From NCBI GenBank assembly GCA_965276785.1, contig OZ255629.1, positions 4,092,001 through 4,156,000 on the forward strand: a DNA stretch of 64,000 nt. The letters are read 5' to 3'. The notes under the pieces were generated by a model that saw only the letters and a list, made by a program, of their open reading frames with translations, did not search any database and was not told where the DNA came from. The position numbers and the translations under genes were made by a program. Of this stretch, positions 44,557-54,972 are shown in pieces (position 1 is the first letter of the stretch; each line of letters starts with the position of its first letter). This DNA is from LMUY01 sp965276785 (lineage in GTDB: Bacteria > Pseudomonadota > Alphaproteobacteria > Acetobacterales > Acetobacteraceae).

Positions 44557-46118
44557 GCTGCCTCCGCCGTCCGCGTCAGTGCCGCCCGGATTAGGGCTAC
44601 GGTCTCAGCGACGCCATACAGTGCCACAAAGCCGCCGAAGCGCGGGCCTTCCTGTTGCCCGAGCAGCACCTGATAGAGGCAATCGAACCAGTTCTTCAGG
44701 GCGGCAAAGGGGTGGCGCTTGCCGACGGCATAGACCTCGTCCTGAATCGCCTCGGGTGCCGTATGCTGCGGCAGGGCAGCCAGGGTGTCGGCCAAGTCGG
44801 CCAGCGCGGCGGCTTCCAAGGCGGTGGCGGCGCGGAAACGCCGGGTCGGGCGGACGAAATCGCGGTAGTAAGCGACCGCGTGGCCCACCAGCCGCGCCAG
44901 GAACGGGGTCGTGTCCGGCCCGGCGCCCGGATGGTAGCGGCGGATAAAGCCCCATAGCATGTCCGGCGTATCGGCATTCACCACGCTGGCCAGGTTCAGC
45001 AGCATGGTGAACGGGATCGGGCTGCCGCCTTCATTGGCGATGCGGCCGCCGCCGATATGCCAGGCGGGATTGGCCGGGTCATCGCCGCCACGGCCGACAT
45101 TGGCGATATAGTCGTCCACCGCGCGCGGGATGACGTCGAAGAACAGCCGTTTGGCCCGCTGCGGCTGGTGGTACATGAACTGGCCGAGGCTCTCGGGCGG
45201 CGCATACCGCAGCCATTCCTCGACCGAGATGCCGTTGCCTTTGCTTTTGCTAATCTTTTGCGAGTGTTCGTCCAGGAAAAGCTCATAGGTGAAGCCCACC
45301 GGCGGCGGGCTGCCCAGCACGGTGCAAATGCGGCTGGACAGCTTGACGCTGTCGATCAGATCCTTGCCGCTCATTTCGTAGTCCACGCCAAGCGCATGCC
45401 AACGCATCGCCCAATCGGCCTTCCATTGCAGCTTGCAGGCGCCGCCCTCGACGGAGGTGGTGAAGCGCTCGCCCGCCGGGTCGGTCCAGGTGACGGTGCC
45501 GGCTTGGGAGTCGGTGGCTTCGATGGGCACCTGCATGACCTGCCCGGTGCGGGGATGCAGCGGTAGGATGGGAGAGTAGGTGGCGCGGCGCTCCGGCCCA
45601 AGCGTGGGCAGGATCACCGCGCGGATGGCGTCATGCTGGGCCAGCACCTGGCGCAACGCGGCGTCGAACCGGCCGGAGGTGTAGTAATCCGTGGCGGAGG
45701 CGAACTCATAATTGAAGCCGAAGCTGTCCAGGAAGGCGCGCAACCGCGCGTTGTTATGGGCGCCGAAGCTCTCGTGGGTCCCGAACGGATCGGGAATGCG
45801 GGTGAGCGGCTGGCCCAGGTAGTCGCGCAGCATGGCGGCATTGGGCACGTTGTCCGGCACCTTGCGCAGCCCGTCCATGTCGTCGCTGAAGGCTAGCAGG
45901 CGGGTCGACTTGCCGGTGAGCACAGTGAAAGCGTGCCGCACCCAGTTGGTGCGCGCCACCTCGCCGAAGGTGCCGATATGCGGCAGGCCGGAGGGTCCGT
46001 AGCCGGTCTCGAACAACGCGCAAGCCTTGCCGCTCGCGTCCAGGCGGGCGGCGAGCTTGGCCGCTTCCTCGAACGGCCAGGCTTTCGGTAGCGGCTCGTT
46101 GCGAAATTTATCAGGCAT
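44553..46118 (-). CDS. lysK: Class I lysyl-tRNA synthetase
   Basis: 521 residues. The class I signatures are present: HIGT at 47-50 (GPSGLPHIGTFGEVART, the HIGH motif) and KISKSKGNG near residue 286 (KMSKS). MPDKFRNEPLPKAWPFEEA and the insert typical of archaeal/alphaproteobacterial LysRS1 match the family. It charges tRNA-Lys and replaces the class II enzyme in many alphaproteobacteria. Its stop overlaps the start of an MprF homologue, a protein class that uses Lys-tRNA, which suggests a functional link. Confidence 0.95.
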   Translation of the reverse strand: MPDKFRNEPLPKAWPFEEAAKLAARLDASGKACALFETGYGPSGLPHIGTFGEVARTNWVRHAFTVLTGKSTRLLAFSDDMDGLRKVPDNVPNAAMLRDYLGQPLTRIPDPFGTHESFGAHNNARLRAFLDSFGFNYEFASATDYYTSGRFDAALRQVLAQHDAIRAVILPTLGPERRATYSPILPLHPRTGQVMQVPIEATDSQAGTVTWTDPAGERFTTSVEGGACKLQWKADWAMRWHALGVDYEMSGKDLIDSVKLSSRICTVLGSPPPVGFTYELFLDEHSQKISKSKGNGISVEEWLRYAPPESLGQFMYHQPQRAKRLFFDVIPRAVDDYIANVGRGGDDPANPAWHIGGGRIANEGGSPIPFTMLLNLASVVNADTPDMLWGFIRRYHPGAGPDTTPFLARLVGHAVAYYRDFVRPTRRFRAATALEAAALADLADTLAALPQHTAPEAIQDEVYAVGKRHPFAALKNWFDCLYQVLLGQQEGPRFGGFVALYGVAETVALIRAALTRTAEAA

Positions 46119-46151
46119 GGCGCGGCACGCTATGAATTGCGCCCTGCCGGG

Positions 46152-46577
46152 TCAATTGGCGGCCGCGTCCTGCAGGCTCACGGCGAGGTGGACGAAGCGG
46201 CCAGGAGCAGCGGCGAGCTTGTTGAGCAACCGGACGTCGGCGGTCACGACCCGCGTTTGTTCACGCTCGGCGGCCGCTAGATAGAGGCAGTCATAGACCC
46301 GGTGGCCAAGCTCACAGGCGATTTCAAGTGCTCGCCTCAGCAGGCTTCCTGTCCGATGGATCGCTAGGCTGGTCGCAGTCAGGAGCGCGAGCTTGCTATA
46401 GCCTTCATTTACCGTCACGCGACCGCGTTGCGACAGCTTCCACAACACGTTGGAGCACTCAATCCAAAGCAGGTCGATAGATTGCAGTTCGAAGCGCCGC
46501 AGGCTCTCCGCTTGCTCCGTGTCTGGCTCATCAATGACCCACTTGATTGCGACGCTGGAACCCACAATCAGCCGCAT
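46152..46577 (-). CDS. vapC: VapC-type PIN toxin with a substituted first Asp
   Basis: 141 residues. PIN-domain layout: LIVGSSVAIKWVIDEPD at the N terminus, the Glu in LLWIECSNVLWKLSQRGRV, GHRVYDCLYLAAAERE with the third acid, and VVTADVRLLNKL with the fourth. The first position, normally D in V-D-A/S-S-V-A, is Gly (codon GGT). The other acids are present. VapC toxins cut tRNA or rRNA using a Mg site that needs this Asp, so activity is probably reduced or lost. Its start overlaps the antitoxin stop by 10 nt. Confidence 0.88.
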   Translation of the reverse strand: MRLIVGSSVAIKWVIDEPDTEQAESLRRFELQSIDLLWIECSNVLWKLSQRGRVTVNEGYSKLALLTATSLAIHRTGSLLRRALEIACELGHRVYDCLYLAAAEREQTRVVTADVRLLNKLAAAPGRFVHLAVSLQDAAAN

Positions 46578-46834
46578 TCGTCGGCGTCTCGGGCATGACG
46601 GTCCTCTCGCAAGAGATCGATTGTGCGCACGTTCAAGCGGCCGGTCTGCCGCCGCGACTCTGCCATCTTCTCCCAGATCGTAGAACCAGTGTGAGCGGAA
46701 CGGCTGGCCAGCCCAACTTGTTGTTCCAGGATTTGTATCACCTCCGCCTGTATCGATTGCCCATGTTCGGCCGCGCGCTGATTGAGCCGCGTCAGCATGG
46801 CCTCGTCCAACCCGGTCAAAGTTAAGTCACCCAT
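46568..46834 (-). CDS. vapB: VapB/FitA-type antitoxin (ribbon-helix-helix)
   Basis: 88 residues. MGDLTLTGLDEAMLTRLNQRAAEHGQSIQAEVIQILEQQV is the Arc/FitA-type ribbon-helix-helix DNA-binding part: a short strand then two helices. The C-terminal half (TIWEKMAESRRQTGRLNV) should thread into the toxin. It precedes vapC with a 10-nt overlap, the standard antitoxin-first order. It is expected to autorepress its promoter in the 72-bp gap to the divergent helicase gene. Confidence 0.85.
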   Translation of the reverse strand: MGDLTLTGLDEAMLTRLNQRAAEHGQSIQAEVIQILEQQVGLASRSAHTGSTIWEKMAESRRQTGRLNVRTIDLLREDRHARDADECG

Positions 46835-46906
46835 TGCACTCTCGCTTCAAAGGCCTCTCGGTCGCATCCTTGCTCGAAACGCCCCGGCAGGGGACATATA
46901 GCACGA

Positions 46907-49813
46907 ATGTCCCCGTCCTCCCTGATCCTGCCGCACACCGCCGCCATCATCGCCGGCCACGGGCGGGCCAGCATCCTCACCGAGGATGGCGAACTTGTGT
47001 CCGGCACGGCCCGCGAGGTCGTTCCCCTTCTAGGGAACGGGCAGCCGCTGCTGGTGCATGCCCCCGTTACCTTGCGTCGGCTCGGGTTGCGGCCGCGCGC
47101 CTGCTTGGATGTGCTGGAGCTGTTCGCCTTTGTTCGCCCCGCCTGCCATGCGGCGCCCACCGTCCGTGGCCTCGCCCTCGCGCTCAGCCTCGATCCGCCA
47201 GACAGCATGGAGGACGCGGCCGCTTTTTTGCCGGGTCTGGTGGAAACACTGCTGGGCCGGCTGGCTGCCGGACGGGACACGCCGGCCAATGCGGACGCCG
47301 CTGCGCTGGCCGTGCGCATGGCGGCATCCGGTTGGGGTTGGGCGCCTTTCGTGCTCGCGACACTCGGCCCTGAAGCCGCCAAGCCGGGCAACCCGCTCCG
47401 GGTCTGGAAGCGGTTGCCGGAATGGGAGGAGGAAGCCCCGCCGCCCCCGCCCGGATCCCAGCCCGTGCCGCCGGTCGACGCTCGCCACCGCCTGGCCGCC
47501 ATGCTCGGCCCGCAGGCGGAGCAGCGCCCGGGCCAAGGCGATTACGCCTCCGCCGCAGCGCTGGCCTTCGCCCCACGGCAGCACCGCGGCGACCCGGCCA
47601 CCGTGCTGGCCGAAGCGGGCACAGGCACCGGCAAGACCCTTGGCTACATCGCTCCCGCCAGCCTGTGGGCCGAGCGCAACGGCGCGCCGGTCTGGATCAG
47701 CACCTACACTCGCCACCTGCAGCGCCAAGTGGAGAGCGAGTTGGCCCGCCTCCATCCCGACCCTGCGGAGCGGCGGCGCCGGGTCGTGGTGCGCAAGGGA
47801 CGCGAGAACTACCTCTGCCTGCTGAATTTGGAGGACCGGGTCAACGGCCTGGCCGGGGCTAGCGGGTCGGCGTCCGTCATCCCGCTTGGGCTGCTGGCGC
47901 GGTGGGCTCTGGCGACGGCGGATGGCGACCTCTCGGGCGGAGACCTGCCGGGCTGGTTCGGCGAGCTGTTCGGCCCCGCCGCCACGCTCGGCCTGGCGGA
48001 CCGGCGTGGCGAGTGCATCCATGGTGCCTGCCCACATTACAAGCGCTGCTTCGTGGAGCACACCATCCGCCGCGCCCGCACGGCGGAGCTCGTGGTGGCG
48101 AACCACGCCCTGGTGATGATCGCCGCCGCGCACGGCTTTGCCGACGGCGCCGTCGGCGGCCTGGACGGCCAATCCCCGCCGATGCGCTACGTGTTCGACG
48201 AAGGGCATCATGTATTCGATGCAGCCGACAGCGCCTTCGCCGCCGTATTCAGCGGCATTGAGGGCGCGGAACTGCGCCGCTGGTTGCTGGGTGCGGAGGG
48301 CGGCGCCTCACGGGCTCGCGGGCTGAAACGGCGGCTGGACGAATTGGTGGGAGAGCGCCCCGACCTGCAAGCGCCGCTGGACGCCGCCCTGCAAGCCACC
48401 CGGGCGTTGCCGGCCCCCGGTTGGTCGCTGCGCCTTGCGGAGGACGCGCCCGAGCTGGGTGGCCCCGAGCTGGGCGGGGTGGAGGCGGGCCATGCCAACC
48501 CCTCGGAGACGGTGCTGCGACTGGTGCGGCAACAGGTGCTGGCCCGCGCCGTTTCCTCCGCCCCGGGAAGCGCAGTTGGGAGCGAACCCGGGCGCCGGGC
48601 CAATCTAGAGTGCGACCTGCACCCGATGGCGCCGGAACTGACCGAAGCCGCCGACCGGCTGGCCCGCGCGCTGAGCCGCATGGCCGCCCCGTTGCAGACC
48701 TTGGTGGAACGGCTGACGGCCCGGCTGGACGACGAGGCCGAGGAGCTCGATTCTGCCACCCGCGGCCGGATCGAGGCAGCGGTCCGAGTGATCAAGCACC
48801 GAGCGGTGGAGCGGCTGACAGCGTGGCAGGCGATGCTGGGCGGCCTGGCCGAGCCGCCGCCCGCTCCTGGCCACCGCCCAGCCTTTGTCACCTTCCTGCA
48901 ACTTGACCGCCGCGAGGCCGGGGACCGCGACGCCGGCATCCATCGCCATTGGCTCGACCCGACAATACCGTTCGCTGGCCTGCTCGCCGCTTCGGCGCAC
49001 GGACTGCTGATCACCAGCGCCACGCTGCGGGACGGAGCGGAGGGCGAGGCGGACGCTGCCTGGTTGGCCGCAGAAGCCCGGGTGGGCGCGCCGCATTTGC
49101 CATCCCCCGCCATCCGCGCCGCCGTCGCCAGCCCGTTCGACTATCCTGCACAAACCCGGGCCTTCGTGGTGAACGACGTCGCGGCTGACATCCCGGCGTT
49201 GGCCGCGGCGTTCCGCACTTTGTTCCTGGCTGCGGGCGGAGGCGGGCTGGGACTGTTCACCGCCATCAGCCGGCTGCAGGCGGTGCATGCCAAGATCGCG
49301 CCGGCGCTGGAGGCGCACGGCATCCCGCTGCTGGCCCAGCATGTCGACGCGATGGACAATGCCACTCTGGTGGACGTGTTCCGCACCGAGACTGACTCCT
49401 GCCTGCTCGGCACCGACGCGATGCGCGACGGGGTGGATGTGCCGGGCCGCGCGCTGCGCCTCGTGGTGTTTGAACGGGTGCCCTGGCCGCGGCCGGACAT
49501 CCTGCACCGCGAGCGCCGTGTGCATCTCTCGGGCGGCGACCCGCGCGCCTATAACGACGCGGTGGCCCGCTTGCGCCTGCGCCAAGCGTTCGGCCGGCTG
49601 ATTCGCGCCGGCGGCGACCGGGGCGTGTTTGTCTTGCTGGACCGGCGAGCGCCGGCGCGCTTGCTTTCGGCCTTGCCCAACGGGGTGGAGGCTCGGCGCC
49701 TCGGCTTAGCCGAAGTGGCGGCGCAAACCCGCGCGTTTCTGGAGTGTTCAGGCGAACCCTTGATCTCCGTGCCGCCATCGCTCAGGGTCGCGCCGGAGAG
49801 GGGCATGCTGTGA
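46907..49813 (+). CDS. DinG/XPD-like ATP-dependent DNA helicase
   Basis: 968 residues. Walker A AEAGTGTGKTLGY near residues 236-248, and the DEAH-like box YVFDEGHHVFDAAD near 430. Four cysteines (RENYLCLLN near 303, GECIHGACPHYKRC at about 369-381) match the iron-sulfur cluster of the XPD/DinG clade. Late motifs SATLRDGAEG, LLGTDAMRDGVDVPGRALRLVVFERVPWPRPD and LRLRQAFGRLIRAGGDRGV complete helicase motifs III-VI. The N-terminal 200 residues are a lineage-specific extension. Its stop overlaps the next start (TGATG). Confidence 0.92.
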   Translation: MSPSSLILPHTAAIIAGHGRASILTEDGELVSGTAREVVPLLGNGQPLLVHAPVTLRRLGLRPRACLDVLELFAFVRPACHAAPTVRGLALALSLDPPDSMEDAAAFLPGLVETLLGRLAAGRDTPANADAAALAVRMAASGWGWAPFVLATLGPEAAKPGNPLRVWKRLPEWEEEAPPPPPGSQPVPPVDARHRLAAMLGPQAEQRPGQGDYASAAALAFAPRQHRGDPATVLAEAGTGTGKTLGYIAPASLWAERNGAPVWISTYTRHLQRQVESELARLHPDPAERRRRVVVRKGRENYLCLLNLEDRVNGLAGASGSASVIPLGLLARWALATADGDLSGGDLPGWFGELFGPAATLGLADRRGECIHGACPHYKRCFVEHTIRRARTAELVVANHALVMIAAAHGFADGAVGGLDGQSPPMRYVFDEGHHVFDAADSAFAAVFSGIEGAELRRWLLGAEGGASRARGLKRRLDELVGERPDLQAPLDAALQATRALPAPGWSLRLAEDAPELGGPELGGVEAGHANPSETVLRLVRQQVLARAVSSAPGSAVGSEPGRRANLECDLHPMAPELTEAADRLARALSRMAAPLQTLVERLTARLDDEAEELDSATRGRIEAAVRVIKHRAVERLTAWQAMLGGLAEPPPAPGHRPAFVTFLQLDRREAGDRDAGIHRHWLDPTIPFAGLLAASAHGLLITSATLRDGAEGEADAAWLAAEARVGAPHLPSPAIRAAVASPFDYPAQTRAFVVNDVAADIPALAAAFRTLFLAAGGGGLGLFTAISRLQAVHAKIAPALEAHGIPLLAQHVDAMDNATLVDVFRTETDSCLLGTDAMRDGVDVPGRALRLVVFERVPWPRPDILHRERRVHLSGGDPRAYNDAVARLRLRQAFGRLIRAGGDRGVFVLLDRRAPARLLSALPNGVEARRLGLAEVAAQTRAFLECSGEPLISVPPSLRVAPERGML

Positions 49814-50238
49814 TGCTGGCACGGACCGGGTTGGACCCGCAGGAGGCTTTGGTCTGTACCATGGTTCTGGTGGCGGCCACCGATGGCGGCATCACCGATC
49901 GGGAAATCGGCGTCATGGCCGGGCTGGTGCAGACATTGCCCGCGTTCAACGGCTTCTCCACCGAACAGCTCGACGCCGCCACGGAGGCCGCGATCAACCT
50001 GCTGCGCGAGGATGACGGCCTGAACCATGCCGGCCGCATGATCCGCGAGGCCCTGCCGCTTCGCCTGCGGGAGACCGCCTATGCGCTAGCCTGCGAAGTG
50101 GTGGCGGGAGACGGGTTTGCCTCGCAATCGACCCTGCAGATGCTGGAGTTCGTGTTGGGCGAGTTGCACCTCGACCCGCTGGTGGCCACCGCGATTGAGC
50201 GCGGAACTCGGGCTCGGTATCGCCGGGTCGAGGACTGA
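49813..50238 (+). CDS. TerB-like helical domain protein
   Basis: 141 residues from ATG 49813, overlapping the helicase stop. VCTMVLVAATDGGITDREIGVMAGLVQTLPAF and YALACEVVAGDGFASQSTLQMLEFVLGELHLDP carry the paired acidic A-x-x-D-G-x-I/F-x-x-x-E pattern of TerB/DjlA-type domains. Tellurite-resistance TerB itself binds metal, but single-domain relatives are of unknown role. Coupled to the helicase, which suggests it works with it or is simply in the same transcript. Confidence 0.8.
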   Translation: MLARTGLDPQEALVCTMVLVAATDGGITDREIGVMAGLVQTLPAFNGFSTEQLDAATEAAINLLREDDGLNHAGRMIREALPLRLRETAYALACEVVAGDGFASQSTLQMLEFVLGELHLDPLVATAIERGTRARYRRVED

Positions 50239-50294
50239 GCCGCGGGAACAACCGCTCCGGTGCTCGCGTTGTCGGGGTTAACCGAGGAGGTGAT

Positions 50295-50873
50295 ATGAGC
50301 GATCAGACTGGCAAGGAGGGCCCCGTGCTGCCTGAGGCCGTGCAGGAGGTCCAGGGCATTTTCTCGAGTGACGCCGCGCTGCAGGACGCCATCGCCAAGC
50401 TCACGCTCGCGGGCTTTGACCGCGCGGATTTCAGCTTGCCTGCAACCAACCCGGCACCCGGGATGGCCACGCCCAACCAGGGCGCTGCTAACCCGAACAC
50501 CGAGACGGATATGCAGCAAATGAGGACCATGGGCACCAGCATGGCGGGCACAATCGGGGCGTTTGCCGCGGCCGGTGCCACCATCGCCACGGGCGGCGCT
50601 GCCGGCGTGGCGATCGCCGCTGCTGCGGCAGTGGGTGCGGGCTCGGCGCTGGCCGCCGCGGCGTCTGGCAGTGCGGCAAGCAACGTTCAATCTGAGGAAC
50701 GCGACCAGGCGGCCGCGGCCGGCAGGCTGGTGCTAGCGGTTCACGCGGCGACTGCCGACAAGCAGACCTCCGCGGAACAGATCATGCGCGCTTCGGGCGC
50801 AACAGAAGTCGCGGCCGTGCAACGCGCCAGCGGAGCGATGACCGAGATTAATTCGTCATCTTGGACGGGGTGA
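50295..50873 (+). CDS. Uncharacterised glycine-zipper protein
   Basis: 192 residues behind a strong AGGAGG site. Residues about 20-55 (VQGIFSSDAALQDAIAKLTLAGFDRADFSLP) resemble the N-terminal domain of general-stress YflT-like proteins. A central Gly/Ala-rich stretch (SMAGTIGAFAAAGATIATGGAAGVAIAAAAAVGAGSAL) could be a glycine-zipper membrane hairpin. C-terminal GRLVLAVHAATADKQTSAEQIMRASGA looks like a second small alpha/beta fold. Function unknown. Confidence 0.75.
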   Translation: MSDQTGKEGPVLPEAVQEVQGIFSSDAALQDAIAKLTLAGFDRADFSLPATNPAPGMATPNQGAANPNTETDMQQMRTMGTSMAGTIGAFAAAGATIATGGAAGVAIAAAAAVGAGSALAAAASGSAASNVQSEERDQAAAAGRLVLAVHAATADKQTSAEQIMRASGATEVAAVQRASGAMTEINSSSWTG

Positions 50874-51031
50874 GGCGTTAATCAAGCGCTCACGCCGGCC
50901 CTGCACTGTCACTGCGAGCCGGAGGCATTGTGGCGCTAGCCGGTAAAAAGCCTCCAAGATGGCGGATCGGGGCGCTACAGGGGCGTCGCTTCCGCAAGCA
51001 GACGCGAGAGTTAGGCCGGCAGAAAAATGCG

Positions 51032-51235
51032 CTAGGCGAGCTTGAGATTGCTCGCGGCGGCTTTGCCCCGTTCCGTCACCACGTCGTAGCTCACCTTTTG
51101 GTTCTCATCGAGCCCGCGCAGACCAGCAGCCTGGACGGCGGTGATGTGTACGAAGACGTCCTTGCCGCCATCCTGGGGCATGATAAAGCCAAAGCCTTTC
51201 GTGGTGTTGAACCACTTTACAGTCCCGGTAGCCAT
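51032..51235 (-). CDS. cspA: Cold-shock protein
   Basis: 67 residues from ATG 51235. TGTVKWFNTTKGFGFIMPQDGGKDVFVHITAV holds both RNP motifs (KGFGFI and DVFVH) of the five-stranded OB fold. The rest (KVSYDVVTERGKAAASNLKLA) is typical. It binds single-stranded RNA and DNA and melts structure. It is alone on the minus strand; the 257 bp upstream include a possible long leader and the groEL terminator. Confidence 0.95.
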   Translation of the reverse strand: MATGTVKWFNTTKGFGFIMPQDGGKDVFVHITAVQAAGLRGLDENQKVSYDVVTERGKAAASNLKLA

Positions 51236-51435
51236 AGCTGCGTCAACTCCGTCAGGGCGCCTCATAGGGCGAATGAAACAACCGAACTCTCTGACGACTT
51301 GACGGCAGCACCCGGCGGGTGAAGGCGCAGCAAGGCGAAGGCGGAGGCACGATTGCGGTCGGATTCCATTGCAGGATTGTAGCGGCGAGTCAATTGCAGC
51401 AGCGTAACTTCGTTCGCAAAGGCAAAACGCGCAAG

Positions 51436-51466
51436 AAGGGGGGCGACCCTCGCGAGTCGCCCCCTT
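51436..51466 (-). terminator. Terminator of groESL
   Basis: Read on the minus strand, an A/G-rich arm AAGGGGGCGAC and GTCGCCCCCCTT form an 11-bp GC-rich stem around an 8-nt loop, followed by CTTG rather than a long T-run. It lies 27 bp downstream of the groEL stop, the right place for a transcript end. Confidence 0.65.
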
Positions 51467-51492
51467 TGTTCAGCATGACGGCGAAACGGATA

Positions 51493-53151
<1,659 letters not shown>

Positions 53152-53199
53152 GTTTGTCTACCTTCCTAAATAATACAGAGTGATGCGCGAACAGTCAGC

Positions 53200-53496
53200 T
53201 TAGGCTGCCTGGTCGATAATCCCCATGATGTCCGACTCTTTCATGATCAGTAGCTCTTGGCCATCGATCTTGACTTCGGTGCCAGACCACTTGCCGAACA
53301 GGATCTTGTCGCCTGCCTTCACGTCCAGAGCCTGGATCTGGCCCTGCTCGTTGCGGGCGCCGGGGCCGGCGGCGATGATTTCGCCCTGCATCGGCTTCTC
53401 CTTCGCTGTATCGGGAATGATGATCCCACCGGTGGACTTCTCTTCGGCGTCGAGGCGCTTGACCACGACACGGTCGTGCAACGGACGGAACTTCAT
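53200..53496 (-). CDS. groES: Co-chaperonin GroES
   Basis: 98 residues. FRPLHDRVVVKRLDAEEKSTGGIIIPDTAKEKP contains the mobile loop (EEKSTGGIIIPD). KAGDKILFGKWSGTEVKIDGQELLIMKESDI is the GroES barrel. It is the heptameric lid of GroEL. The first gene of the operon; a CIRCE operator and a promoter lie 56-112 bp upstream of its start. Confidence 0.99.
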   Translation of the reverse strand: MKFRPLHDRVVVKRLDAEEKSTGGIIIPDTAKEKPMQGEIIAAGPGARNEQGQIQALDVKAGDKILFGKWSGTEVKIDGQELLIMKESDIMGIIDQAA

Positions 53497-53551
53497 GTAA
53501 CAACGCTCCTCAGCTTTTTACAGCACGATCTATAACGCCCTGCGCCGACCA

Positions 53552-53578
53552 TTAGCACTCCCAGCGGCAGAGTGCCAG
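53552..53578 (-). promoter_or_regulatory. CIRCE operator (HrcA binding site)
   Basis: TTAGCACTC, nine bases, GAGTGCCAG: the left arm is the exact consensus and the right arm differs from GAGTGCTAA at two positions. It sits 56 bp upstream of groES, between its promoter and start. HrcA bound here represses the operon until heat shock; hrcA itself is not in the window. Confidence 0.92.
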
Positions 53579-53579
53579 C

Positions 53580-53608
53580 GGTCTAGCCCGGGGTCCGGCC
53601 GCTGTCAA
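53580..53608 (-). promoter_or_regulatory. Putative sigma-70-type promoter of groESL
   Basis: On the minus strand TTGACA (53608-53603), 17 nt, then TAGACC (53585-53580). The -35 box is the consensus, the -10 box is weak. Transcription would begin within the CIRCE operator, which matches the usual arrangement of CIRCE at the start site. Confidence 0.6.
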
Positions 53609-53769
53609 CCAGGGCAGCGCTCTCATGCGTTGAGTGCTGCGTCGCTCTTAAGGATGTGTTTTTTTATTGCGCCCACTCTGCTGCCACACATCATGGCTGC
53701 GGTCGCGGCGGAGCGTCTGAAGCGTTCCATGCGACCCGATCCTCCCCTTGCTGCCTGGAGAGCGCGCGT

Positions 53770-54027
53770 ATGAAGCTTGCGAGACAACTGGACGGCTGCC
53801 GGCTGACCACCGCGGAGATTTTGTATCACCTGCCGGATCATCCCGCCGTGCTACAGAGTTACATATGGCAGGAGTTGGACTTGGCGCCGGACTATCCCAT
53901 GCTTCGGCGTTTCCTGGCGTTCTGGCAACGCGAGCTGGACGGTAAGCTCCACTCTGTGCGGGTGGGCTCGGCCCGATCGATACAGCCGGGCAAATTTCGC
54001 CAAGTAAGTGAGTATAGTTTGCATTGA
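53770..54027 (+). CDS. usg: Usg-family protein
   Basis: 85 residues from ATG 53770, with GGAG 9 nt upstream; a GTG further up gives an unlikely extension. LDGCRLTTAEILYHLPDHPAVLQSYIWQELDLAPDYPMLRRFLAFWQRELDGKLHSVRV follows the conserved usg pattern known from the Caulobacter trp region. It is small and soluble, of unknown function. Here it is an orphan beside groES (divergent), not in a trp operon. The 328-bp gap after it (54028-54355) holds no other gene I can support. Confidence 0.8.
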   Translation: MKLARQLDGCRLTTAEILYHLPDHPAVLQSYIWQELDLAPDYPMLRRFLAFWQRELDGKLHSVRVGSARSIQPGKFRQVSEYSLH

Positions 54028-54355
54028 AGCGGGCTTGCGCGGGCCGCCTTTTCCAGCTCGACCATCCGGAGGTGGGTTCGAGCGCAACTATTAGGAACGA
54101 TAGCATGGCTGCGAGTTGTAAAATTGCGTTAATACAAGATAGGGCTGGCTGACTAGCGTTGGCGGGGCCTGGCAGCCGGTTCGGTGGAAATTGCGGTCAG
54201 GCGGATGCTTTGCCGCCCGGCTGCAGACATCGCCAGCATTTCCGGCTCAATTAGGCCGACGGCCAAGCGTAGAAAACTCCTCTTGAGAAACCTATGTAGA
54301 AGTGCCAATTAATTCTGATGACCGCAATGGAGCGGTGCTCGGAGTGGGTTTCACC

Positions 54356-54808
54356 ATGGCAGAGGGCAGTTCAGTGCAAGCGGTGTTAGGGCTGACCGCG
54401 CAAATTGTATCGGCGCATGTATCGAATAACGCCGTATCGCGGGATGCCTTACCCGAATTAATCCAGCAGGTCTTCTCCACCTTAATGGCAGCAGGCACGG
54501 AACAGATTGAACCAGAACGGCTGCAACCGGCGGTGCCGATCAGAAAGTCGGTGTTTCCTGAGTATATTATCTGTCTGGAAGATGGTAAAAAACTCAAGAT
54601 GCTGAAGCGGCACCTGCAGACATCCTATGGCATGACGCCTGAGCAGTATCGCGAGCGTTGGAACTTGCCGCACGATTACCCGATGGTGGCGCCAAGATAT
54701 GCTGAGCATCGCTCCGAACTCGCCAAGAAGATCGGTTTGGGACGCAAGCCGGCCATTGAAGTCGAAACACCCCCCGTCCCGACCAGGCGCGGCCGCAAGG
54801 CGGCGTGA
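54356..54808 (+). CDS. MucR/Ros-family transcriptional regulator
   Basis: 150 residues from ATG 54356 (MAEGSSVQAVLGLTAQIVSAHVSNNAV), the usual MucR start; a GTG at 54302 would add 18 residues. The zinc-finger-like DNA-binding region FPEYIICLEDGKKLKMLKRHLQTSYGMTPEQYRERW is followed by DYPMVAPRYAEHRSELAKKIGLGRKP. MucR proteins are global regulators of surface polysaccharide, motility and host interaction and often act as H-NS-like repressors of AT-rich DNA. The AT-richer upstream region could include a self-binding site. Confidence 0.92.
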   Translation: MAEGSSVQAVLGLTAQIVSAHVSNNAVSRDALPELIQQVFSTLMAAGTEQIEPERLQPAVPIRKSVFPEYIICLEDGKKLKMLKRHLQTSYGMTPEQYRERWNLPHDYPMVAPRYAEHRSELAKKIGLGRKPAIEVETPPVPTRRGRKAA

Positions 54809-54972
54809 CGCGCTCGTTCTGACGTTCGCCCCATGTTGCCGGCGCCGGCGTTCGCACGGCCCAGTGCGGATTTGCCGACGCCTCGACCGGGCATGAGCAC
54901 GCGGCGGCTGGGTGGACGCGAAACCAGACCGGCAAACCAACGTTGCTGCCCCGAAAGTTAGAGCGGACGCAA

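Noticed and set aside
47030..48211. 393-codon minus-strand open frame
   Set aside because: Opposite the DinG-like helicase; no domain seen.
54070..54095. GGTTCGAGC resembling a tRNA T-loop
   Set aside because: The flanking bases do not form a T stem and no acceptor or anticodon arm fits nearby.
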